Source: Larimichthys crocea (taxonomy: Eukaryota; Chordata; Actinopteri; Sciaenidae). From it: a stretch of 64,000 bases of DNA. Each line of letters opens with the position of its first letter. The first letter of the stretch is position 1. The stretch covers positions 7,466,061 through 7,530,060 of the forward strand of contig NC_040013.1 of the NCBI RefSeq assembly GCF_000972845.2. The letters are read 5' to 3'. The translations under genes were made by a program, and so were the position numbers. Below the pieces are notes generated by a model. That model was given only the letters and a program-made list of their open reading frames with translations, had not been told where the DNA came from and did not search any database. Positions 47,555-59,304 of the stretch are shown here, in pieces.

Positions 47555-50500
47555 TGAAACACTACTTTTGATGGGGGGGAAAAAATAGTTCAAGACGGAT
47601 GAGTCTATCAACCGCAGCCATCATGTCTCATCTCCTATGAGCCTCACAGCAGATTTAGCTTCTCCTCTCTTACACCCTGCTTTCAATAACATATAAAACA
47701 CAAACTACATGAACGAATGACAGTCTAAAGCTTTTATTGTACGAGATACAGATTGTGAGTTAACCTCTTTAGTTTGTAGTCTGGGTCTACGGGGTTAATG
47801 AAACTAGTAAGGCACAAATATTATTAGAATATAATCATCTAAACACCCTTTTTTAAATCAAGCTTTGGCACTTCGGGGACGTGTATTTCAAGACGCAAAT
47901 GTTATTTTGAGATTTAATTAGCAATTTAGCAGGCGTGTGTGTGTGTGTGTGTGTGTGTGCATGTGTGTAAATTCATACATGACAAATGGAGAGTAAAACA
48001 GCAGCATGAGGACAGATGAGTGAGTTAACTCATAAAAGTCTCCAAAATATGATTGAGGGTCTGGGTTTGTGTCTGTCTATTTTTAAGTGACATTCACTAC
48101 TATGAACTGAGAGCAGGTGTCCAAGGTGTCCTTAATCCTCCATACATTGCTGCTCAGGTGTGAAGTATTGCATTGTAAGGACAATGGGGTGTCGTTTGTC
48201 GCCATGCCCTTGAATTAAACACTTGATTAAAATGGGCTTCCCTGAGATTATTTCATTATGATATTGGGATGTCCCTGTTGTGTGTTACATTGCAGCTATA
48301 GAGTGAAACCCAGGGCAGTCAGCAGCAAAAGTGATGTGGTGTTACTCTAGAGATTAAAGGTCATTTGGTTGGAAATTGGCAGTAGGCCATTAACAATACA
48401 CTATAAATACCATGTAAAGTTCAATTCTGAGATTTTGTCAGTTTTGGGCTGTCTGCTATGCTGCCTTTCATCTGTTCATACACTACTTTTGTTGCGTTCT
48501 CTTTTTTGTATTGGCATAAGAAGTTACTTTTGTGTAGCTTCTTTATTCTGTAACATAAAAATGGATGGCTTTGTTCCTCTTGTTTTCTGGAAAGTAATGC
48601 CTTAGCTCCCAGGCCGAGCATTAAATGTTAAAAGCAGGGTTTGCTTTTCGATCATTTGACAGAATGTCAGATCTCAGTGTGGACGCCAGGTCTATTTAAA
48701 GCCATTGTTTTATAGCAGTTCAATGATCAGTTAACGCAACGATGAATGCTCCCTACAGCAAAATGGCAAAAGCCTTTCAGCATATTAAGTCTCAGATACA
48801 TGTAGAGGAAGTTCAAGACCGGACACCCTGTGGGATGTTACATCATGTTACTTGCAGTAAATCTTTGTTGCACAAATGCTCCTGCAGTTTTGAAACAGAT
48901 GATTCCTGTAACCGTTAACCAATGAATCAGTCAGCTGTGGGTGGAAAATGAACTCTTTGTGTCACTAAACAAACAGCACCCATCGCATGCCGAGAACAAA
49001 GAGACATTTTTTCGGCTGAATGTGACTGCTAACAAATGGTATTTAAACCGCTCCTAACTTTTTTCTCTTTTTTTGGCCACTTGGTGGCAGCAGAAAAACA
49101 CAGACTGTTAACAAAACACTGACATGTTCTTAAGTTGAACTTGTTCGCAAAAAGTTGATGGTTTATGCATTCAGCAGACACAAGAGTTGTGTTTCTGGTG
49201 ATCTAATGAATGAAAGTCCGATATTCACTTTTATTTTTTTAGCTCTGGTTTGCTCTCCAACCAACTCATGCATGAAATATGTGACTCTTTAACTGTTAAT
49301 TGCTTCACTATGTCCTATGTCCACTATTGACCTTTGGTGCTGGGCACACGTAGCATACAGTTACAGAACTGTATGGTTTCAGTGAGAGTTAACCAGAAAG
49401 TAAAGTTGTGGACCATAAAACCAAAATCGATGTGCTATAAGAGTGTGCATTAGAGGAACAGTTGAGTCAGGTAACAATTGTCTGCTGATTCATCACTATG
49501 ACCCCTTTCATAAACACATAGTCATTTGATCCATTGTTAAAATAAAATGTCGATAACAGCAGCTTTAACACAAAAATGTGTAATCATCAAATAATTATAC
49601 ACTAAATAATAATTTCATTGGTTCATCTCTGACCCAAACAGATGTTAGGATGTATTTACCTATCATTTCTTCCCTGATTGGTGCTTAATATCTTTGTTTA
49701 CCTAATGAGTGCTTAGCTGCTGGTTAATCTCACAACAAGGGCACTCTGCCTTAGCCTTAGTTAGGTTGGCACCTTTGCCATTCCGGCTCTTATGAGACGC
49801 GACCCTGCAGACAGGCTGTATTTCACCTGCTGTCATCTACTTTTGACAGTACTGTCTTTGGCACATAACAGCTTCCTTCATTAGTTTAGTTTCCCTTTGC
49901 AAATCTGAGATGACACTGACAAATAGTAGTTTAGAGGAATTGTCATTATTCAAAAAGTTTACACTGACTAAAGTGGATAGGTCTACCCAAGACAGCCAGT
50001 GGTGACTCCAGTCTTCTCCTTGGCTACAAGGATTCTTAGGTCAAAGATGGCCTCGCTTTACTGTATCGCTGCTCTTAATTGTTGCACGTTCTCTCACAGT
50101 TAAGCTTCTTAGTCTGGTGGTGCGGTGACGGGACAGAGCCGATGCACAAAGGTCTGATGACTGAACACTAGGTCACTCGGTATGTGCAGAGTGGTCGAAG
50201 GAGTTCACCAACGGACAAGGCCTTTTCCATGCCATCTGAACACATCTCACGCCCACACGCTCAGTAAATCCTTACTGCACAGACTGTGGAGGCACAGTTC
50301 AAGGCCACGATAGCTTCACAAGCTTGGAAGATCATGGCAGTGCAAGATGGAGGAGCAGCAATAGTTTTTTTTTCCACTGCAACAGATGTGTGCATACTAC
50401 AGCTGGCTTTGCGTGCTGATGGTCGCCCACTGAAGCAATCATTTGTACAACCTTTTTTATTTTTCTGTCTGTGTGCAAAAAAAAAAAAACAGTAAGCCAA

Positions 50501-53327
50501 GCCAATCAATGCTGGCATCTTAACCACACTCCACAGTGAGTGAAGAAAAAGTAGCATTTTCTATTCCAGTCTGAAACACTTTCTTTCCCCAAATCCATTG
50601 TAATAGATTTTACGCTTTTAAAAGCTCTTTTGAAGAGGTCAGTTAAGGCCTGACATGGCATAAAGTCAGATTTCTGCCACATCAGTGAAGGCTTTCTCTG
50701 TGTGCATGTTATTAGTAGGGTCTGTCATCATATCCCAACCCCCTCCTCAGGACCACCCCACCAGGCCAGGCCCAGGCTTATCTTGTTATCTTATGTCCTC
50801 TCTCATTGTTTGGCTGATGGACTGACCGGCTGCTTTTGAAATACTGGCTCGGGCAGATCAGATTAGCCAGCACTATGTGCACTATGGTTTTTATGGAAGA
50901 CAGGGGGAGTGACGAGCCCCCTTCCACTTGTTACCATCATGGTGACACACCAGAAGTCGGAGTTTGTCAGTAATGATAATGAAGTCACTGTCTCCCTGTC
51001 ATTTTAAAGGAAGACCGTGGCCACTCCTGACAACACATCACAAACAAGTCATACTTGAACAATGAATCAGCTTACAATATGTAATTAAGTTAAATCTGAT
51101 TATAGTTCATTACATTAAGCCTGTATCAGTGTGATGTCAGAATCAGAATGAGGGAATGAAATTATTTATAGGTATTTAAGAAAGCGAATCAAACAGAAGT
51201 CTGAACGTGGTGAAATGAACAGAGCTTGCAGATTGGTGTATATGTTAGATTCCCGCATCCAACCACAATATTAGACGCCTGCTATCGTCAACGTCGGATA
51301 AGCCAGTGTGTATCGAGGCAGATGTTGGTTCTGCTGAGATGGAAGGTGCGACCTCTGATGTATTACCAAGCTATAAATAGCGTCACGCAGACGAGATCTT
51401 CCATCAGGATGCGCTTCAAAGATCAGTTACAAGGCGGGTTTTGTGCAGGGAGCAGACTGCGTTTCCCCCATGTGAACGTGGACGTTCGAGCACCAGTGCT
51501 GACGCTGTGCACCCTCTATTTAGTCACATATAAAAACCCTGATGTTGCATGCTGCTCCTTTTTTTTTTTTTTTTTTTCCAGCCTAACCCCTGTGAACCCC
51601 CCACTTCATACACTATAATACCCGGCACTTCACAAACTCCCTCACTCGCTGTGTATTTTAGTCGTGTGACGTGTTCATGAGATTATCTCCCCACTATGAC
51701 GGATATCAACCTAATTTTCAGTGAAATCCAGATGTGCACTGCTGAACTCCTATCAAATTATAAACTACATCTGCTTCAGATTGCTTCTTTTGGGCTGGAT
51801 TTTGCTGTAACCAGTAGTCAAGCTAATTTCTAGTAAACCCTGTTGAAAAAATATTTTTTAATTATAGTAAAAGTATTATTTGTACAATACTCAGAAACAT
51901 TTACCTTAGTTTCATTGTAAGCATGTCAACAGATTGTGGGCTACTATGATTTGACATTCATTGTAAGCATGTCAACAGATTGTGGGCTACTATGATTTGA
52001 CATTTAAAATGGAATTTCTTTTCATTTGTATGCTATGTGCCCTTGTCCTCTATTGGTACTTTCTCTAAGAGCAGAGTATTCATGTTCATATCCTTTTTAA
52101 AAAGAAAGTTGTAAAAGCGACCTTGGGGGGAAAAAAAGGGAGACTTCAATAATGCTTGTGCGTGTTTCATGCAGGCCCAAGGTTACTGAGACACCGGTAG
52201 AAACTACAAAATAGAAGCTCTCTAAAAGGGATACAGAAGCGTAGCTGGACATGTCAGAAAGAAGTGGAAAAACAATCGTACTGAAGCCTCAGTGCCTTAA
52301 ATGATCACAGCAAAGCTGTGCCATCTTTGTTTATGCGATCACTGATGTAGCTTTAAGGGCACACATGCAGGTGGATCTCCACACACATACAGTATATACC
52401 TAGTCAGAGATAGAAACAGAGTCATTCTGGTGCTTGAGCTCAGCCAGCGACAGCGAGAGTCCAATAATTTAAAAATAGAAAGCCTGTGACTTTGATCTCA
52501 CCATGACGATGAGGAGTCCAAGTTTTATCATCTGTTCCAGCTGTGGCTTCTTGTCTACGGAGGGGGAGTGATACTGTAGAGCCAGTAATTAGGTTCTGGA
52601 AGTTTTGGGCTGTTAGACGAGTCAATAGAAATAAAGGTATCGTAACAACCCAATCAAAACACACAGTTAGACTTCTTTCTGTCTCCGCCTCTCCTCTGTT
52701 GTCTACGATTATTCTGGAGCTCTCTTGGCAGTGTTCTCGCTCTCGCCCTGCTTTTTTTCCCCCCATATCCAATTTAATTGCATTCAATTGTAATAATTGT
52801 GTAAGCGAAGTTCTCATTTGCATCACAGGTGCTGATGGCTGCTTTTATGTCCTCCTCGATTGGTTATTGCACTGTTTTGCTTCCGTTCTTATCGGAGTGG
52901 ACAGTGGCTCTTCACTGCCTCCTCAGTGTTGTTAAAGGTTTGAAGGTCACCCTATTACTTATGACAGTGTCTGTGTAATTATCAAAAGTACAATGTAGTC
53001 TGCTTAAAAAATAAGTAAAACATTGAAGCTTATTGTTTTGTTTTTTGCCATAGAAAGATCATTGTACATGCAAAGTAGAGCCATTGTGAGTTTGCCCACT
53101 TCAGTGTTGTCTGTATAAACAAAAAGAAATGTGTACTTGCCCCGTTTATACCAATGGCTTCCTAATTCATTTATATATTTTATCATAATAACCTGTACAT
53201 CAATTCTGCTGTCATTTATCACACTTATACAATCAATCAGCAATTTTGAAATCTGACTTAGATATTTTGTAACCAACAAAAAAATATTTTTTCAGTTCCA
53301 ATTTCTCAAATGTAATTTCTCAATAGT

Positions 53328-53377
<50 letters not shown>

Positions 53378-56300
53378 ATAATAGTTTTATAATGCTGGCT
53401 TTTGGCAACTGTGAGCATTTTATAGATTATTTAGCTATCTCTACATCACGTGTCTTTAAGTAGTAGCGGCTGCATTGCTATATCCTCACCTTCGGCCCTA
53501 CAGTCTTACAGATGTTCGGAGAGGCTACCTTTATCTAGCACTGGGGAACTGACATAGACACAAACTGCCAGATCGTTCAAAGCCGCCACATTTTATTGCC
53601 CACGTGGAGGAGTGGATCTCAGTAGGCTCGGCTCATGAAGCTGTTAGTCTTTAATGCTTAATGAGTGTGTATTCTGATGTGATCCACACAGCCTGAATAG
53701 CTCACGGCTCCAGCTTTAACTGCTGTCTTCATCTAGTTTTCTAGTTGATTTGTCCATTGGTTGGAACCATAGGGTAATTTTAGCTCCTGAGGCTAGCAGG
53801 TATTCAGATCATCAGATTATGATATGAGCTGATGTGGTTTTAGAGTTCTAGGTATTGGAATAAATGACGCAATTATTTTCACATAGGACAAATAACCCTC
53901 GTCTGTTTGCGTCAGTAGCTCAAGGCCATGAAGGTCAAGACATACGTGTATCCAGATTTAGTAACGTCGGCCCCTGTTGTAAAGAAATTCTGGAAAACTT
54001 GAAATGAGAGATTGCTGTTTGTGTTTTTCTCTTTTTTTTTTCCAAGGGAGAGCCTGAAGGTGAAATGTTGAGGCTTGCAAGAAACTGAAAGCCTTATCGA
54101 TCAAGAGCTATTTTTGAAAGCGGGGTCGAATTAGCTAATGTAACTGCACTGTAAAAGCATCATATGAAGGGCACTAAGATCCCTATCTCGTGGGTGTATA
54201 AAATGACACACACACAGCCACAGCAAGATGGAAACCGCGCATATGGTTGGAGGTGGCCGAGGCCTGGCGGGCCGTACATACTTAACTCCTTCCTCGGGGG
54301 GATTTCTGACCCTCAACATCAGCCTCGCTAAGCTGCAGCAGCTGAACATTACATCAGCTCTGAGAGTTGTGGTTCACGTAATACCCGTAATTTGTGAAAT
54401 CCGGGGCGATGATGTCTACGCCGCGCAACATGCTGCTGTATACATCTCGCGGTTGCAGACGGACCTGACACCGCGCCGATAACCACAGAGAATTTTAAAC
54501 CAAATTCAAGAGAGTAAACTCTTAAAATGGAAGTGATTGCAATCAGACAGTCTCTAATGAGCTAATTAAGAAACGCTCCAGGGCTCAGTGAATCCGCTGA
54601 AAGCCTCTCCTCCTCTGTTCTCGTCTAAGAGGGTTACCACTTATGTCCATCACTGACGGACGAATGATGCATGAGGCTGCCCCTCAACCCCATCCCCACT
54701 CAAAGCCCACCAAGGTGACCTGGAAGGACTCTATCAGCATATTACCCCGTCTGTGCTAAATGTGACTGACCAACCTGACTGGCTTGCAGGAAGCTTTTCT
54801 CTGCATACTTCCACCTTCACTTTCCTTTTAAGATAAGGGTCTTCTGTGTGTGCTCTTTGCCTCAGACTCGAGGTGACTGTCTGCAAAGCTGCTGATGGTG
54901 CAACGAAACAGCAAAGTAAGTCAGCGGTCAGGATTCTGCGAACAAGGTGCGATAGAGTAATAGTCGCTGTCTGGATGGAACACTTCACTTAACCTCAAAG
55001 CAGAATCTCTTGATGATGTGTGCTTTGCTAATGAATATTTAAGTAGCATTTAATTGCTAAACTAAATTAAGCCTGAGCTAAAGAATAAGTCTGAGATGTT
55101 ATATGTTTCTTAATGTGAAAAATAAATAGGCCCTAAAAAAAAAAACACACACACACAGCACTGGGTGACATCTTCCATCATTATGATGAACATAGACACT
55201 GTAGTATATTTTGACTCAATCCCACAAACATGCTGTTATATTAGAGCACTACAGCACCAAATGTGTATTAATCAGTGGATGAAAATGGTTCCCAACAAAG
55301 GCAGAAAAAAAGTTAGTTTAAAAGCTGATCAATTAGTCTTATTGGACTTGGACATTCGACTGATGTAACGTTTTAAAGATATTACAAATGGTACATGGTC
55401 TGCTGGTTGGCGAACACACACTTCACTGTAAATTCTCGCACATATGAAGTCTACATTCCATTAAAAGTATAAGCATCCTGCTTCCATTTGTATTGACAGA
55501 GGAATCAGCTGTTCGGACATCCTGTCCCACGGCACCGACGGTATGCGTACCAGGATACATTACATATCAGGTTTTGGGAAAACTAGCCCAGACTGGACAG
55601 CAAGCCTGTTTACTCAGCCATTATGGGTGAGTTCCTATTCACTAATGATATTGACAAGGATCTCAGTATCCAGGTGAACTTAATACAGCATAGTCCCGTA
55701 TCTTGGTTTCAGTTTACATTGGTGGGTAACGGGCAAATATACCAGATGCCTCTACCTTTCAGCTTTCAGTGGCTCCAGTTTTATTGCCCCATCGAAGTAC
55801 TCCCACTATTATCTTTGTCTCTGTGTATATAGCTGGACTTTATCCATAATATCATCTGTGCATAATGCATATATACCGGGAAGGAAGAAAATTAAACTCA
55901 GCTATTCATTGATTTAGCAATACACCATCAGTGTATGGAAGAGTAAACAAGAATGATACGGTAATACTGAGCAAACTAGAACATACTGTATAGACATGTT
56001 ATCACTATGACCAATACCAATAAAAAAACAGGACTGCCCAGTTGCCTCAGGGCAAACTAGAATTGGACCACTATCAACAATTGAATTTAGTCTAGTTGTC
56101 TCTGTTGGGAACCACTTCTCTCTGTAAAATGAAAGTCTCTCTGCATCAAGAACCGACAGGGCACTAGGACCAGTACTGACGTAGTAGAACCCAAACAAAA
56201 TCCAAGAAATAACTTCGTCGATAACTCTTTGGGCACGCAGATAAACACAAGAGGGAGACTAAAAAAATCTGGGGCAGAGACTGCTGCAGCAGGAGCACAG

Positions 56301-59237
56301 CCGTCATGCTGCAGAATATTAATGACTCCTGGAAGAAACTTTTGTTCATCGTTTGCTACGACCACAAAAACGGAGAATCCTGTCCGAGCCTTTTATTGTT
56401 TACTGCATCTGCAGATCAAAACCAGCTCTGATCTGACAGGAACGACAAACTGCAGATTTTGATCGAGGTTTGCAGGAGGTTGTTATTGCACCTCTCGTAT
56501 TTACTCAGCTAAACCATGACTTTGCATGTGCACAATCCATTTGGACATTTTTTTATTCAATACACTGCAAGCACATGGAGGCCTGGTAGGGAAATCACAA
56601 AGATGACTTGTCCCTGATCAATGCTAGCTTTGCGTGATTACATTCAGTTGCAAAAATGACACAGCAGTTTTTGTTCCCCTATTTGTCTCCCAAAAGCCGG
56701 AGTCTGATTGGTTCACGGGAGGGGGAGTAAGAGGAAGCAATTTTGGCTTAGTCCTGGTGAGCGTTGCCTTGTGGGAAATCAGCATCGTGGCAGATCCTGT
56801 AATTAGTTCTGCTTGTTAGAAAAATGAAGGGGTTACTAATTAGCAAGTGGATGGCTTCTTGACTTGTTGTGCATCTTTTCCCTCCTTTCCTTGAAGATCA
56901 TCATTATCGTCTCCAGGCAAAACGGGAAAGAGGGGGAGGGAGAGCGAGGGAGAAAAGAGTGAGAGATGCTGCTCAGTCGTTCTGCTCAACAGTTTAGCTC
57001 CAACACGGGGAATCTAGATGGACAAATCTCAAAGGGTGTTCTGTCATGCTCCGACAGACAGGCTGCCTACTGTAAGCACGTATAGGCAAATGCCTGGAGC
57101 TGTGCAAGATTTCACTTTTCAAGTTTGCTTAACAAGCCAGACAGGCTGTTTTTCATAGATTGCTCACAGAAGCTTTATTTGTAGTATATCCACATATGCC
57201 AGTTTCAATAGGTAAGGATTTATCATTTATCGTGGCTTGTTTACATTATTCTTACCCACATTAACCTTGTGACAACCATTATAATACAGTGTAAAAGGCC
57301 TGTTTGTCATTAATAGTTGATCAAAAACTAAAGAGAAACCCGTCAGAGAAAGAGTCTGACACATTAACCACTCAAACAAATGAAATTGTCAAAGCACTGC
57401 TTAAATCTAAAGTCTGTAGTAATTTCCACATCCTTTGATTCTAGTTATGCAGTCAGCCAGTCCAGAGTCTGTATTAGATCGGCAGTCTATACATTTTTAG
57501 ATGGTTTCATAATTTCTATCTCTCACTCAGTAGTTTCCTTGTCCAACTTTCTCACTGCATTCATTAGGTGATTCATTGCACTCCATGTGAGAATCTCTTA
57601 ACATTGATGTGTTGCCACTGGAGTTTTGAGGAGTTAATTTATTGCTGTGTGAAATTAGATGATGCGTTGTAGTGACAGTAGAACCAAGTGTGACAGTGAG
57701 AATGCTTAATAATGATTCATGCATTCAGATGGTAGATTTTGGAATTCTTTTCAAACTCTCAAAACCAAGCAGAGCTGTAAAGGAAATGAAGTAGAAATGA
57801 TATGGGAAGTGGCACATTTATGAACTGTAATGCTGATTGCTGTTATCATAATTCATTGTATATCTAGGATATATTAAGGATTTGAAGGATCAAGCTGAGC
57901 TTTGATGGATTTAATCAAACGGCACCATTGGTGAGGTAAAAAGTGAGTAAAAAAAAAAAAAAGGCGATTATTCTCCTGTGTAATTTGGCTTGGATGTCAA
58001 AGTATAAAGGAAATGCAAATTCATCCCTGAAATAGACCCCCCTTTTGTGCACTCAGATTGCATATGAGCAGATCTATAATCCGCCAGTGATGTTCGAAAG
58101 TCAGGACTTCCAGCTCCGCTTTCAGCGTATGTGCTCAGATTCCCACGAAAGTTCCCCTGTTAAGCTGTGGGCAATTTGAAGCGGTGAAAGGCGGAAGTGC
58201 TTTTGCATGATGTCACACTCTTCATCGATAATTCTCCGTAACACGGCGTTACATGCACGCGGCTGAAGAGACACATTTATCTCCCTCAGCTGATCCGTTT
58301 CCAAGAACGATCCTGATGTGACATTATATAAGAACTGGAAGGCAGAGCTGCCGGTATTAGAACACGAACTCCAGAGAACATACTAATCTCCCTGATTATT
58401 AGTCATAATATTTAACGCTGGTTTAATGAGCGACCCACGGCGTAATCTCTATCTGGCACATTCACCTGTTCTCTCCTAACCCTCCTGACTTACCATAGAG
58501 GAGGGTGATAGGGAGTGAAATAGAATAATTATACCTTGAGTGTGCAGGGAATTACCCTGAAGATATGAAATGGGGGAAAAATTAGGTTATAGTTGAATAG
58601 CTCTGTGGAAAATCTCAGGATTAGCTTCAGCTTTTCTTCTTTCTTTTTTCTCCAAATGTTTAATTTTAGCTTTCTCGTTTATGTAATTCTTCTGTAGCTA
58701 CACAGAGACAAGCCTAATATATGGTAAATTATGAGCTGTTGCAGTGAATTTTGTCTTTTTTTTTGTAACTTCCTAATTTATCAATAATCAATAGCCGTCA
58801 AGCCATAACAATTTCTTCTTATTATTTATTTATTTTTCTGTTGGGGAGGACGTGAACACTCACATGATCTTTCACCTCATGAATCGGAGTTAACGCCAAA
58901 CCCCGCTCTCTTTATCAGGAGATTTGATATTCAGTGCATTGCAGCATCATTCAGCTTGCAAATGAGTCACAGCGTTGACAAGCCTTAAGGCCCCGTCACA
59001 AAATTTGTACTTTTGCGCTGCATTTTTAAACACTCACAAGATCAAAACGGATAATTATCTAAATTGGCATTATGCAGTTTATCAGCACATAGCAGATCCT
59101 TCACATTTCATATTTCCACATATCTGTCTGAAAACTGTGTAGGCTGTGAAACAAAGCTTTGATATGCTAAGATCTGAACAAAAGCATTGTGTTTGTTCCC
59201 TTGCAGTTAGAAACAGTGGGGCCTTAAGCGACTGTTA

Positions 59238-59304
<67 letters not shown>

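Noticed and set aside
54228..54482. 84-codon open frame in the slc24a2 intron
   Set aside because: No family resemblance, no splice-compatible borders and no similarity to NCKX2. More likely a chance frame in GC-richer DNA.
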